From Synechococcus sp. UW69 (lineage in GTDB: Bacteria > Cyanobacteriota > Cyanobacteriia > PCC-6307 > Cyanobiaceae): a stretch of 64,000 nucleotides of DNA. The notes below the pieces were generated by a model that saw nothing but the letters and a program-made list of their open reading frames with translations, made no database searches and had not been told where the DNA came from. The DNA lies in NCBI RefSeq assembly GCF_900474185.1, contig NZ_UCNW01000009.1, positions 372,001-436,000 of the forward strand. Direction: 5' to 3'. How positions within the stretch are numbered: position 1 is the first letter of the stretch; each line of letters opens with the position of its first letter. The translations under genes were made by a program, and so were the position numbers. This document shows, piece by piece, positions 55,557 through 64,000 of this stretch.

Positions 55557-58079
55557 ATGACCACGTCCCAACCGTTCGATCTGCGTCTGCCGACCCCCGG
55601 CTGTCACAACGACCCCGAACGCGCCGGCCTCGATGCCAAGAGCGTGTTCGACGGCATGACGGAGCACCTGTTCTTCACCCTCGGCAAACTCGCCCCCACT
55701 GCCAGCCGCCATGACCTCTACATGGCCCTGAGTTACGCGGTGCGCGACCGCTTGATGATGCGATATCTGGCCACCACCGAAGCGATGCGGGCCCGCCCGC
55801 AGAAATCGGTGGCCTACCTGTCGGCGGAATTCCTGATCGGCCCGCAGCTCCACAGCAACCTGCTGAACCTGGGGATCCAAAAGGAGGCCGAAGAGGCACT
55901 AAAGAATTTCGGCATCGAGTCGTTGCAGCAAATCCTTGATGTAGAGGAGGAACCGGGTCTGGGCAACGGCGGTCTCGGTCGCCTGGCGGCTTGCTACATG
56001 GAGTCGCTGGCGAGCCTGAAGATCCCGGCCACCGGTTACGGCATCCGCTACGAATTCGGCATCTTCGACCAGCTGATCCGCGATGGCTGGCAGGTGGAGA
56101 TCACCGACAAATGGCTCAAGGGTGGCTGGCCCTGGGAACTGCCGCAGCCGGATGAGGCCTGCTTCGTCGGCTTCGGTGGCCGCACCGAGAGCTATATCGA
56201 TGACAAGGGCAACTACCGCTCGCGCTGGATCCCAGCGGAGCACGCGATTGGCATCCCCCATGACGTGCCGGTGCTGGGCTACCGGGTCAACATCTGCGAT
56301 CGGCTGCGACTCTGGCGTGCCGATGCCACCGAAAGCTTCGACTTCTATGCCTTCAACATCGGCGACTACTACGGCGCCGTTGAGGAAAAGGTGGGCAGCG
56401 AGACGCTCTCCAAGGTTCTGTATCCCAACGACGGCACCGACGAAGGGCGGCGGCTGCGCCTGAAGCAGCAGCACTTCTTCGTCAGCTGCTCACTGCAGGA
56501 CATGCTGCGCAGCCTCGATAACCGAGGACTGGCCGTCGAAGACTTCGCCAAATACTGGACGGTTCAGCTCAATGACACCCATCCGGCCATCGCCGTGGCA
56601 GAGCTCATGCGCCTGCTGATTGATGACCGGCATCTGGAGTGGGACAAAGCCTGGGATATCACCTCACGCTCCGTGGCCTACACCAACCACACCCTGCTGC
56701 CAGAAGCTCTGGAGAAGTGGGATCTCAACCTGTTCAGCAGCCTGCTGCCCCGCCACCTCGAGCTGATCTACGAGATCAACAGGCGCTTCCTGCAGCAGGT
56801 GCGACTGCGCTATCCCGGCAACGACGCGATCCAGCGCAAGCTCTCGATCATTGATGAGGAGGGCAGCAAAGCGGTACGCATGGCTCACCTGGCCACAATC
56901 GGAGCACACCACGTCAACGGTGTGGCAGCTCTCCACTCCGATCTAGTGAAAACCGACCTGCTGCCGGAGTTCGCAGCGCTATGGCCGGAGAAGTTCACCA
57001 ACGTCACCAATGGCGTCACCCCGCGGCGCTGGGTCGCCTTGGCCAACCCCGAGATGTCTGCCCTGCTGGATGAGCACGTGGGACCAGACTGGGTCTCCAA
57101 CATGGAGAACCTGCGCAAGCTGGAGGAGCGGCAGAACGACCACGGCTTCCTCGAGCTCTGGGGCAACACCAAGCTGTCGGTGAAGCGCAAGCTGGCCACT
57201 TACATCCACCGGAATACAGGTGTGCTCGTGGATCCCGCCAGCCTGTTCGACGTGCAGGTGAAGCGCATCCACGAATACAAGCGCCAGCACCTCAATGCCC
57301 TGCAGGTGATTACCCAGTACCTGCGGATCAAGAACGGCCAGACCGATGGCATGGCACCTCGCACTGTGATCTTCGGCGGCAAGGCCGCTCCCGGTTACTA
57401 CATGGCGAAGCTGATCATCCGCTTCATCAACGGCATTGCCGACACCATCAACGCCGACCCCGACATGGATGGCCTGCTGCGGGTGGTGTTCCTGCCGGAC
57501 TACAACGTGAAGCTGGGCGAGCAGGTCTACCCCGCCTCCGACCTGTCTGAACAAATTTCCACTGCCGGCAAGGAAGCCTCCGGCACCGGCAACATGAAGT
57601 TCGCCATGAATGGTGCCCTCACCATTGGCACCCTCGATGGCGCCAATGTGGAAATCCGAGACCTCGTCGGTGCCGAGAACTTCTTCCTGTTCGGCAAGAC
57701 CGTGGAGGAGATCACAGCTTTGAAGCAGAGCGGCTACCGCCCAAGCGACGTGGTCGCCGCGCTGCCTGAACTGCAAGAGGCCCTGCGGCTGATCGAGATG
57801 GGCCACTTCAGCAACGGCGACGGCGAGCTATTCCGCCCTCTGCTCGACAACCTCACCGGCAACGACCCCTTCTATGTCATGGCCGACTACGCCGACTACC
57901 TCCGGGCCCAGGAGGCAGTCAGCCATGCCTGGAGCGACCGGATGCACTGGAATCGAATGTCGCTGCTGAACACGGCTCGCACAGGGTTCTTCTCCTCCGA
58001 CCGATCCATCAGTGAGTACTGCAACAACATCTGGGCCGTGGATCCACTCAACGTGGAGATCACCTGCGACGTGCGCTGA
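55557..58079 (+). CDS. glgP: Glycogen phosphorylase
   Basis: 840 residues, full length for GT35. Early AYLSAEFLIGPQLHSNL; EEEPGLGNGGLGRLAACYMESLA; WTVQLNDTHPAIAVAELMRLL; VKRIHEYKRQHLNALQ; and near the end EASGTGNMKFAMNGALTIGTLDGANVEI, whose Lys carries PLP. It releases glucose-1-phosphate from glycogen in the dark. 200 bases upstream contain no gene. The next reading frame, a decayed acetate kinase, begins within its stop codon (TGATG). Confidence 0.97.
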   Translation: MTTSQPFDLRLPTPGCHNDPERAGLDAKSVFDGMTEHLFFTLGKLAPTASRHDLYMALSYAVRDRLMMRYLATTEAMRARPQKSVAYLSAEFLIGPQLHSNLLNLGIQKEAEEALKNFGIESLQQILDVEEEPGLGNGGLGRLAACYMESLASLKIPATGYGIRYEFGIFDQLIRDGWQVEITDKWLKGGWPWELPQPDEACFVGFGGRTESYIDDKGNYRSRWIPAEHAIGIPHDVPVLGYRVNICDRLRLWRADATESFDFYAFNIGDYYGAVEEKVGSETLSKVLYPNDGTDEGRRLRLKQQHFFVSCSLQDMLRSLDNRGLAVEDFAKYWTVQLNDTHPAIAVAELMRLLIDDRHLEWDKAWDITSRSVAYTNHTLLPEALEKWDLNLFSSLLPRHLELIYEINRRFLQQVRLRYPGNDAIQRKLSIIDEEGSKAVRMAHLATIGAHHVNGVAALHSDLVKTDLLPEFAALWPEKFTNVTNGVTPRRWVALANPEMSALLDEHVGPDWVSNMENLRKLEERQNDHGFLELWGNTKLSVKRKLATYIHRNTGVLVDPASLFDVQVKRIHEYKRQHLNALQVITQYLRIKNGQTDGMAPRTVIFGGKAAPGYYMAKLIIRFINGIADTINADPDMDGLLRVVFLPDYNVKLGEQVYPASDLSEQISTAGKEASGTGNMKFAMNGALTIGTLDGANVEIRDLVGAENFFLFGKTVEEITALKQSGYRPSDVVAALPELQEALRLIEMGHFSNGDGELFRPLLDNLTGNDPFYVMADYADYLRAQEAVSHAWSDRMHWNRMSLLNTARTGFFSSDRSISEYCNNIWAVDPLNVEITCDVR

Positions 58080-58336
58080 TGGGCGACCTCTGCCTGGTGA
58101 TCAATCTGGGCAGTTCAAGCCTCAAGGCGGCCCTGGTGAACTCCACCGGGGCTTTCGTCTGGAATGAGGGGCAGGATCAGAACACATGACCTGCAGCTTC
58201 AAGAGGAACTGGGACAGGCCTTGAGCTGGTGGGGAGACTTTGACGTGATTGTGGTTCCCGCCGATGAAGCAGGAATGATTGCTCGGTTATGCCGGCGCCA
58301 CAGCACCCCTAACAACTCCTCTAATGCACAGCTGGA
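58079..58336 (+). pseudogene. ackA: Acetate kinase remnant with large internal deletion
   Basis: From the ATG at 58079 the frame reads MGDLCLVINLGSSSLKAALVN and stops at 58187-58189 after 36 residues; NLGSSSLKAAL is the acetate-kinase N-terminal phosphate motif. In another frame from about 58190, LQEELGQALSWWGDFDVIVVPADEAGMIARLCRRH matches the acetate kinase C-terminus (usually VxVIPTxEExxIAR). About 330 of the roughly 400 residues between are missing and the two ends are out of frame, so the gene is dead. It was coupled to glgP. The exact right end is uncertain. Confidence 0.8.
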
Positions 58337-58801
58337 TCAGCTGCGATCGGGTAAGTCGGGCGTCTGATGCAACAGACGGTTGAGCCGGAGCCGATCCACA
58401 TTCAACGGGTCAGGAGCCAACTCACCGGCAAGTTCGCGGAACTTCTGTTCGATCTCCTCAGGGACGCGAACATCAAACACGCGTTCCATCAAGGCCTCGA
58501 TCGAGAACAGATGGGCGTTGATGTTCTCCAGATCAGCAATGGCCTGCTGAAGTGAATCTCCCGATTCCTCGGGCAGTGGGGAACTCGGTGCTGCCGGCTT
58601 GGCAGCTGCATCAGCGGTCTGGCGGGAGCTGTGCTGTCTCTGGAGATCTTCCAGAACACGACCAGAAAGGGTGCGAAACGATTGAAGGGCTGCCCAGTTG
58701 AGCTCCTGCTGCTGACGAAGCGTGGGCGATTCCCGGATCAGCCGGTCATGCTCTCGGTAAAACCGTTGGCAATCCGGGCACTGGCAGGGCTCTTCCGGCA
58801 A
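58337..58801 (-). CDS. Conserved-looking hypothetical protein with N-terminal Cys pair
   Basis: 154 residues, acidic and helical. It starts MPEEPCQCPDCQRFYREHDRL; Cys6, Cys8 and Cys11 could bind a metal. A Pro/Ala/Ser linker at about 66-81 precedes a helical C-terminal half (DSLQQAIADLENINAHLFSIEALMERVFDVRVPEEIEQKF). No family named. It is convergent with the acetate kinase relic. Confidence 0.6.
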   Translation of the reverse strand: MPEEPCQCPDCQRFYREHDRLIRESPTLRQQQELNWAALQSFRTLSGRVLEDLQRQHSSRQTADAAAKPAAPSSPLPEESGDSLQQAIADLENINAHLFSIEALMERVFDVRVPEEIEQKFRELAGELAPDPLNVDRLRLNRLLHQTPDLPDRS

Positions 58802-58838
58802 TGCAGTCCCTCGCGGTCATCTACCACTATGCCACCGA

Positions 58839-59165
58839 TCAAGCTGCCTGCTGTCCCAGATCCTCTTCAGACTGAGGTCCATCCTCTCCAGCCGTGTCGG
58901 GCAGCGGGATCTCAATGGAGGAGACCACACCGATCACATCCCGCAGCCGCATCGAATCGGCGAACCACCCCATGGCCTGTTCAGTGTCACCCCGACGTTC
59001 GGCATCACTGGCTTGATCTTCATGGGCTTCCGCCAACAGAGCCAGCCAGCAGAGGCAACGGGCCTGAACCACCGATAGATCCAGATCCGTGGGCTGGGAC
59101 TCCGCAATCCGCTCGCTTTCCTGCTGCACCAACAGCCGCAGACGTAGATCGTGAAGCTGGGTCAT
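58839..59165 (-). CDS. Hypothetical protein
   Basis: 108 residues from the ATG at 59165 (an ATG three codons upstream is possible). Soluble and mostly helical: TQLHDLRLRLLVQQESERIA, SVVQARCLCWLALLAEAHEDQASDAERRGDTEQAMGWFADSM, which could be a single TPR-like hairpin, then an acidic tail. No known family. Upstream of the previous hypothetical gene in the same direction with 37 bases between, and downstream of tRNA-Arg. Confidence 0.55.
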   Translation of the reverse strand: MTQLHDLRLRLLVQQESERIAESQPTDLDLSVVQARCLCWLALLAEAHEDQASDAERRGDTEQAMGWFADSMRLRDVIGVVSSIEIPLPDTAGEDGPQSEEDLGQQAA

Positions 59166-59256
59166 GGCACCCACACGGTTGAAGCAACCCTAGCGGTGGT
59201 GAGCGATCTGCCCACCCCACCAGATGTAGCGTTAACTACTTCTTCAGCGATTCTCA

Positions 59257-59330
<74 letters not shown>

Positions 59331-59340
59331 AGACCTCTGA

Positions 59341-59346
59341 ATTATG
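59341..59346 (-). promoter_or_regulatory. Putative -10 box of tRNA-Arg
   Basis: The complement reads CATAAT, one change from consensus, ten bases before the tRNA 5' end. A matching -35 would lie at the edge of rnpB and is weak. On the other strand CATGAT seven bases before rnpB could serve that gene, with its -35 inside the tRNA gene. Confidence 0.35.
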
Positions 59347-59368
59347 CCCACGAGGCATGATGAGATCT

Positions 59369-59755
59369 GAAAGCAGGCGAGGTGGTTGCGGCCGATCTCT
59401 TTGAGTGTCGGCTGAGGAAAGTCCGGGCTCCCTGATGGCCAGGCTTGCTGGGTAACGCCCAGTGCGGGTGACCGTGAGGAGAGTGCCACAGAAACACACC
59501 GCCGATGGCCGGTTCGCCGGCACAGGCAAGGGTGCAAAGGTGCGGTAAGAGCGCACCAGCAGCATCGAGAGGTGCTGGCTCGGTAAACCCCGGCTGGGAG
59601 CAAGGCCAAGGAACGACGGCTGGCCATTGGCCCCGTTCCGCTTGAACGCGCCGCTTGAGGCCGTCGGTAACGGCGGTCCCAGATAGATAGCCACCCACCC
59701 TCTGCAGACAACCTCTGTGGTGGCGTGAACAGAACCCGGCTTATGTCCTGCTTTC
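59369..59755 (+). ncRNA. rnpB: RNase P RNA (type A)
   Basis: About 387 bases. The ends pair: GAAAGCAGG at 59369-59377 with CCTGCTTTC at 59747-59755 (helix P1). The universally conserved 5' element GAGGAAAGTCCGGGCTCC and the 3' element ACAGAACCCGGCTTAT are both present in the correct order, forming P4. It is the catalytic RNA that trims tRNA 5' leaders. Located between tRNA-Arg and rnc, another RNA-processing gene. Confidence 0.96.
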
Positions 59756-59780
59756 AACCCCTTATCAGCGTTGCTCAGGA

Positions 59781-60512
59781 GTGCCTGTGGATTCATCCCG
59801 CGCCGCAGAGCTCGCCGGCCTGATCCAGCGCCTGCACGCTGAGATCCCGATCGAAGCGGAGTTGCTGGTCCAGGTGGATCAAGCTCTCACCCACGTGTCG
59901 ACCGGTCGCGCCCGCAACCTCGAACGGCTGGAGTTTCTCGGGGATGCGGTGCTGCGGCTTGCCGCTACCGAATTCATTGACCGCAACCACCCCCATCTCG
60001 CGGTAGGGGCCTGCTCCAACCTGCGGGCCCAGCTCGTCAGCGACCGCTGGCTAGCGGAGGTGGGTGCAACGCTTTCCATCGAGACACATCTGCTGCTGGG
60101 GCGACACGCCGAAGGGGATCGTTCCGCTCAGGCCAGGCTGCGGGCCGATGCCACCGAGGCGCTGATCGGAGCCTTGTACACCGCCCTTGGCGACCTGCAG
60201 GCGATTCACCGCTGGCTCACTCCCCACTGGCGTGTCACAGCCGAAGCGGTACTGGCCACCCCCCATCAATACAACGGCAAAACAGCCCTGCAGGAGTGGA
60301 GCCAGGGCCTGGGCCTGGGACTACCCCACTACATCACCGAGGAATGCAGCCTCCAGCACGGCGACCCCGAACGCTTCCTCTGCCGGGTGAGCGTCAGCAA
60401 CAAAGAGCTGGCCGAGGCCAAGGGCCGCTCCCGCAAGGAGGCCGAACAAAACGCAGCGGTAGCCGCCCTTCAGAGTCTGGAGGGCAGGGACGCACCACAG
60501 GCATCGCAATGA
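59781..60512 (+). CDS. rnc: Ribonuclease III
   Basis: 243 residues: the RNase III signature ERLEFLGDAVL at 48-58 with the metal-binding Glu and Asp, RADATEALIGALY with the second acidic pair, and a C-terminal double-stranded RNA-binding domain (TALQEWSQGLGLGLPHY ... SRKEAEQNAAVAALQSL). Starts at GTG 59781, 25 bases after rnpB. The last 43 bases overlap the channel gene on the other strand. Confidence 0.93.
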   Translation: MPVDSSRAAELAGLIQRLHAEIPIEAELLVQVDQALTHVSTGRARNLERLEFLGDAVLRLAATEFIDRNHPHLAVGACSNLRAQLVSDRWLAEVGATLSIETHLLLGRHAEGDRSAQARLRADATEALIGALYTALGDLQAIHRWLTPHWRVTAEAVLATPHQYNGKTALQEWSQGLGLGLPHYITEECSLQHGDPERFLCRVSVSNKELAEAKGRSRKEAEQNAAVAALQSLEGRDAPQASQ

Positions 60513-61297
60513 CGGGCATCCTTGCGGTGCCCCTGCCGTCCGCAATTGCCACAGGTCAGATCCACACCTCGCTGCTGGTGATGCCGCACCCCCGACACGG
60601 TCAAGATTCCAGTGGGGATGGCAATGATTCCGAAACCCAGCATCATCACCGCTGAGGCCAGCAGCCGCCCCAGCTCGGTCTGAGGGACCACGTCGCCGTA
60701 GCCCACGGTGGTCATGGTCACAATCGCCCAATAAACGCCGCTCGCCACTGTCTGGAACTGGGAATCCGGCCGGGCGCTCTCGATCACAAAGATGCTGTAG
60801 CCGAGCACCACTTGCAGCAGAAAGACAAAGAACAGGAAGACGCCAATGGTGCGGGCACTGCCCCGCAGCGCCTGGCCCAGCACGCGGGCCTCATCAATGA
60901 ACTTGAGCAGCTTGAACACCCGCAGGATGCGGCCGAACTTGAACACCCACAGCAAGAGCTCGCTGCGCACCTGTGGCACGAAGAAGAACAGCACCGCTGA
61001 GGCGTCAATCAATCCGGTGAAGCTGAACAAATAGCGCCGGGGCTTCTCCACCAAGGCCAGATGCAGCACGAAATCCGCCGCAAACACCGCAAGACAAACG
61101 TTTTGAACCAGATCGATCCAAAGCACATTCGTCTGGCGCAGGGCTGAGTTGCCCAAGGGGTCGGGCTCCAGCAGCAACGCCAGAACGCTCAACAGAATTG
61201 CCCCGAAAATGACGGCGTTGTAGGCCTTGCCCGCTGGGGTACTGGCTTCCAGCACCGTGGCCCGCAGGCGTTGTCGCAGGCTGCGGTCTGCGTTCAT
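60470..61297 (-). CDS. Voltage-gated-type ion channel (potassium) with C-terminal zinc ribbon
   Basis: 275 residues with six membrane helices: the S4-like FKFGRILRVFKLLKF carries spaced Arg/Lys, the pore helix and selectivity filter are MTTVGYGD at 195-202, and S6 follows. The K+-selective TVGYGD makes it a Kv-like potassium channel. Unusually, CGNC at 249-252 and CDAC at 264-267 form a zinc ribbon at the end. It starts four bases downstream of ndhS in the same direction and converges with rnc. Confidence 0.88.
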   Translation of the reverse strand: MNADRSLRQRLRATVLEASTPAGKAYNAVIFGAILLSVLALLLEPDPLGNSALRQTNVLWIDLVQNVCLAVFAADFVLHLALVEKPRRYLFSFTGLIDASAVLFFFVPQVRSELLLWVFKFGRILRVFKLLKFIDEARVLGQALRGSARTIGVFLFFVFLLQVVLGYSIFVIESARPDSQFQTVASGVYWAIVTMTTVGYGDVVPQTELGRLLASAVMMLGFGIIAIPTGILTVSGVRHHQQRGVDLTCGNCGRQGHRKDARHCDACGASLPSRL

Positions 61298-61301
61298 CGC
61301 C

Positions 61302-61487
61302 CTAGGCCGGCTGGAGGTCTTTCAAACGCAAGGTCACCAACTTGTCCCAGTTACCGCCCTCAAACAAAACGGCTGCACGGTCACCGCTGATCCGCTGCAC
61401 GAAGCCGGTGTAGCCGTTGTAAATCGAGGTGGCATCAGCCACGGTCACCGTGGAGCCAGGAAGGATCGGAGCAGGTGCAGACGCCAT
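61302..61487 (-). CDS. ndhS: NDH-1 subunit S (NdhS, DUF3252)
   Basis: 61 residues, [19 protein letters not shown] then [22 protein letters not shown], matching the SH3-like NdhS subunit that forms the ferredoxin-binding site of the cyanobacterial NDH-1 complex. The frame is open up to 61736, but that extension is the antisense of rimM and does not look like protein; the ATG at 61487 gives the usual size. Divergent from rimM with 55 bases between the starts. Confidence 0.85.
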   Translation of the reverse strand: MASAPAPILPGSTVTVADATSIYNGYTGFVQRISGDRAAVLFEGGNWDKLVTLRLKDLQPA

Positions 61488-61542
61488 GGCTCGGTCTCGG
61501 ACGGATCTGGCGCCATTATCGGCAGAGTGTGCTGCGGATGGA

Positions 61543-62076
61543 ATGGCAGAAAGCGACGACTGGCTGAGCGTCGGCAAAATCGTGGGGGTCCAGGGGCTGC
61601 AGGGGGAACTGCGGGTCAACCCCGCCAGTGATTTCCCAGAGCGCTTCACGGCACCGGGGCCCCGATGGCTGCGCAGCCGCCAAGGGGGGGAGCCCAAGGA
61701 AATCCAGCTCAAGAAAGGCAGGCAACTGCCGGGCAAGTCGCTATTCGTGGTGCGGTTGGAAGGAATCGATAATCGCAGCGCCGCCCAGGCCCTAGTGGGG
61801 CAGGAGCTGCTGGTGGCGGGAGACGATCGGCCTGAGCTGGCGGAGGGGGAATTTCACCTGCTCGATCTAGTCGGGCTGGAGGCACGGCTCACAGCTGATG
61901 GCCCAGCCATCGGCACGGTGACTGACCTGATCAGCGGCGGCAACGATCTGCTCGAAATCAAAACCGCCGATGGACGCAAGCTTCTGATTCCATTCGTGGA
62001 AGCGATCGTTCCGGAGGTGCAGCTCGAGGACGGCTGGCTGCTCATCACCCCGCCGCCGGGCCTGCTGGAGCTCTAA
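61543..62076 (+). CDS. rimM: Ribosome maturation factor RimM
   Basis: 177 residues: [31 protein letters not shown] at the N-terminus and a PRC-barrel C-terminal half ([11 protein letters not shown] ... [13 protein letters not shown]). It helps mature the 16S rRNA of the 30S head. The frame begins at 61429, but the ATG at 61543 immediately precedes the conserved part. It lies 76 bases before manC in the same direction. Confidence 0.92.
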   Translation: MAESDDWLSVGKIVGVQGLQGELRVNPASDFPERFTAPGPRWLRSRQGGEPKEIQLKKGRQLPGKSLFVVRLEGIDNRSAAQALVGQELLVAGDDRPELAEGEFHLLDLVGLEARLTADGPAIGTVTDLISGGNDLLEIKTADGRKLLIPFVEAIVPEVQLEDGWLLITPPPGLLEL

Positions 62077-62152
62077 CGCGAATCCATCACCTCCAGGGCA
62101 TCGACAGAAGCCCCTGAGGCAAGCGAATCTGGGTCACCGCCTTCAGGACGAG

Positions 62153-63613
62153 ATGGCCGCCACACCGCTGATTCCTGTGATCCTCTGCGGAGGAACCGGC
62201 ACGCGCCTGTGGCCGCTGTCGCGAGCGAGTTATCCCAAGCAGTACTGGCCGTTAAGTGGTGACGGCGAAGCGACGCTGCTGCAACAGACCCAGCAACGCC
62301 TCAATGGTCTGGAGGCCCTCGCGGCTCCGCTGTTGCTCTGCAACGAAGATCACCGCTTCATCGTGGCCGAACAAATGCGGCAGATCGGGGTCGAGCCGAA
62401 CGCGATCCTTCTGGAGCCGATGGGCCGCAACACCGCCCCCGCCGTGACGGTGGCTGCACTGCAGGCCACGGCCAACGGCGACGACCCCCTACTGCTGGTG
62501 CTGGCGGCCGATCACCTGATCCGCGATGCCGCCCAATTCCGCCGGGCCATCGACGCTGGACGCAAACCGGCCGAGGAGGGGCGCCTAGTGACCTTCGGCA
62601 TCGTGCCGACAGCACCAGAAACCGGCTATGGCTACATCGAGGCCAGCGAACCGTTCTCGCTCAATGGACCCGAGCATGTGCCGATCAAGCGGTTTGTGGA
62701 GAAGCCCGACCAAGCAACGGCAGAACAATTCCTGGCCACCGGCCGCTTCACCTGGAACAGCGGCATGTTCCTGTTCCGGGCCAGCGCCATGCTGGCGGAA
62801 CTGGAGCGGCTGGCCCCGGAAGTGGTGAGCTGCTGCCGGGCGGCTCTTGAGCAGGACACGGCTGACCTGGAATTCCATCGGCTGGAACGGGAGGCCTTTG
62901 CCAAGTGCCCCAACGTGGCCATTGATGTAGCCGTGATGGAAAAAACGGAACTGGGCAGTGTGCTGCCGCTGGATGCGGGCTGGAGCGATGTCGGCAGCTG
63001 GAGTGCCCTTTGGGAAACCTCAGAACAACGTGATTCCCAAGGGAATGTGCTGCAGGGCCACGTGATCTCCGAAGGCAGCCGGAACTGTTACTTGCGCAGC
63101 GAACACCGCCTAGTGGTGGGGCTAGGGATCGAGAACCTGGTGGTGGTGGAAACCGACGACGCCGTTTTGATTGCTGATCGTTCCAAGGCCCAAGAGATCA
63201 AGACCGTGGTGAAGCAGCTGGAGGCCGAGGGCAGCCCGGAGGGCAAGGCCCACCGCAAGATCTATCGCCCCTGGGGCCACTACACGGGCGTCACCGAAGG
63301 GACCCGTTGGCAGGTGAAACGGATCTCAGTGAAACCCGGCGCCAGCCTCTCGCTGCAGATGCACCACCACCGAGCCGAGCACTGGGTTGTGGTCAAAGGC
63401 ACGGCCCTGGTGGAGCGCGACGGCACCGAACAGCTGGTGGGAGAAAACCAGAGCACCTACATCCCCATGGGCTGCAAACACCGCCTGTCCAACCCTGGTC
63501 GGATCCCGGTGGAGCTGATTGAGGTGCAAAGCGGGGAGTATCTCGGTGAAGACGACATCGTGCGCTTCCAGGACCGCTATGGCCGTAGCGATCTCAGCAT
63601 CGCTACCAGCTGA
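62153..63613 (+). CDS. manC: Mannose-1-phosphate guanylyltransferase / mannose-6-phosphate isomerase
   Basis: 486 residues, bifunctional type II enzyme. The N-terminal nucleotidyltransferase has GGTGTRLWPLSR at 13-24 and FVEKPD, and the C-terminal cupin isomerase has RPWGHYTGV, LQMHHHRAEHWVVV and VELIEVQSGEYLGEDDIVRF. It makes GDP-mannose, precursor of mannose and fucose-type residues of surface polysaccharides, so it feeds the glycosyltransferase clusters in this window. Converges with glmS. Confidence 0.94.
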   Translation: MAATPLIPVILCGGTGTRLWPLSRASYPKQYWPLSGDGEATLLQQTQQRLNGLEALAAPLLLCNEDHRFIVAEQMRQIGVEPNAILLEPMGRNTAPAVTVAALQATANGDDPLLLVLAADHLIRDAAQFRRAIDAGRKPAEEGRLVTFGIVPTAPETGYGYIEASEPFSLNGPEHVPIKRFVEKPDQATAEQFLATGRFTWNSGMFLFRASAMLAELERLAPEVVSCCRAALEQDTADLEFHRLEREAFAKCPNVAIDVAVMEKTELGSVLPLDAGWSDVGSWSALWETSEQRDSQGNVLQGHVISEGSRNCYLRSEHRLVVGLGIENLVVVETDDAVLIADRSKAQEIKTVVKQLEAEGSPEGKAHRKIYRPWGHYTGVTEGTRWQVKRISVKPGASLSLQMHHHRAEHWVVVKGTALVERDGTEQLVGENQSTYIPMGCKHRLSNPGRIPVELIEVQSGEYLGEDDIVRFQDRYGRSDLSIATS

Positions 63614-63616
63614 GGC

Positions 63617-64000
63617 TTATTCCACCGTGACGCTCTTGGCCAAATTGCGGGGTTGATCCACATCCAGGCCGCGATGGGCGGCGATGTGATAACTCAGCAA
63701 CTGCATCGGCACCACCGTGAGCAAAGGGCTGAGCCACTCGCTTACCGAAGGCACCGGCAGCAGTTCATCAAACAAATCGGTATCGGGCCCTTGGGGCGCC
63801 ACACCGATCAGCTGTGCATCGCGGGCCTTGGCTTCCTGAGCGTTGCTGAGCACCTTTTCGAACACCACACCGGGCACGGCGATCGACACCACCGGAACCC
63901 GGGAATCCAAAAGGGCGATCGGCCCATGCTTCATCTCACCCGCTGGGTAACCCTCGGCATGGATGTAGCTGATTTCCTTCAGTTTCAACGCTCCTTCCAG
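63617..64000 (-). CDS. glmS: Glucosamine-fructose-6-phosphate aminotransferase, C-terminal part
   Basis: The minus-strand frame runs off the window; its visible 127 residues are the GlmS C-terminus: [28 protein letters not shown] with the isomerase-site Glu and His, and the final [11 protein letters not shown] ending typical of GlmS. It makes glucosamine-6-phosphate, the source of UDP-GlcNAc and hence of pseudaminic acid. The N-terminal glutaminase lies outside. Confidence 0.95.
   Translation of the reverse strand: MEGALKLKEISYIHAEGYPAGEMKHGPIALLDSRVPVVSIAVPGVVFEKVLSNAQEAKARDAQLIGVAPQGPDTDLFDELLPVPSVSEWLSPLLTVVPMQLLSYHIAAHRGLDVDQPRNLAKSVTVE

Overview
The window looks like the chromosome of a marine picocyanobacterium of the Synechococcus/Cyanobium group. 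This rests on the GC-rich core, heme oxygenase Ho1, the small NDH-1 subunit NdhS, a cyanobacterial-length isocitrate dehydrogenase, glycolate dehydrogenase genes glcE/glcF, RNase P RNA next to rnc, and no flagellar genes. Most of the window is devoted to making, activating, transferring, sulfating and exporting surface sugars.

Region 1 (1-4594): the truncated end of a pseudaminic-acid gene (PseG fused to an acetyltransferase), a PIG-L deacetylase, a GNAT enzyme and uvrB. Region 2 (about 4.6-21.4 kb) is an AT-rich genomic island between uvrB and cca with tRNA-Gly at its right edge. Row 5041-5100 has 20 G/C of 60, against 41 of 60 in row 43021-43080. The island holds a nine-gene minus-strand operon starting with pseC. 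In order it encodes PseC, a Gfo/Idh oxidoreductase, a DegT aminotransferase, PseF, a glutaminase-less asparagine-synthetase-like enzyme, a zinc-ribbon methyltransferase, a PseA/WbpG amidotransferase, HisH and a HisF that lacks one catalytic aspartate. pseB, a GNAT enzyme, two HP-motif proteins that may be nonulosonate transferases, another methyltransferase and a PLP enzyme flank it. With PseG in region 1 this gives all of the CMP-pseudaminic acid pathway except PseI, plus an ammonia-driven acetamidino-modification module.

Region 3 (21.4-41.5 kb): cca; a complete Kdo pathway (kdsD, kdsC, kdsB, kdsA) split by a glycosyltransferase and pcrA; a decayed second kdsA; a large membrane protein; two sulfotransferases; and a translationally coupled minus-strand cluster of glycosyltransferases with an ABC exporter and a helical protein of unknown role. 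Region 4 (41.5-64 kb) is mostly housekeeping: ho1, mtnN, a GtrA-ChbG fusion facing a GtrB transferase, icd, an AT-rich sulfotransferase islet, glcF / sugar-acid kinase / glcE, a mutarotase, a hydrolase, a NapA-type antiporter, glgP followed by a gutted acetate kinase gene, tRNA-Arg, rnpB, rnc, a potassium-channel-like protein, ndhS, rimM, manC and the end of glmS.

The strongest candidate for an undescribed system is the pseudaminic-acid island. In it, one HisH/HisF ammonia source sits beside two PP-loop ATP pyrophosphatases, neither of which has a working glutaminase of its own.
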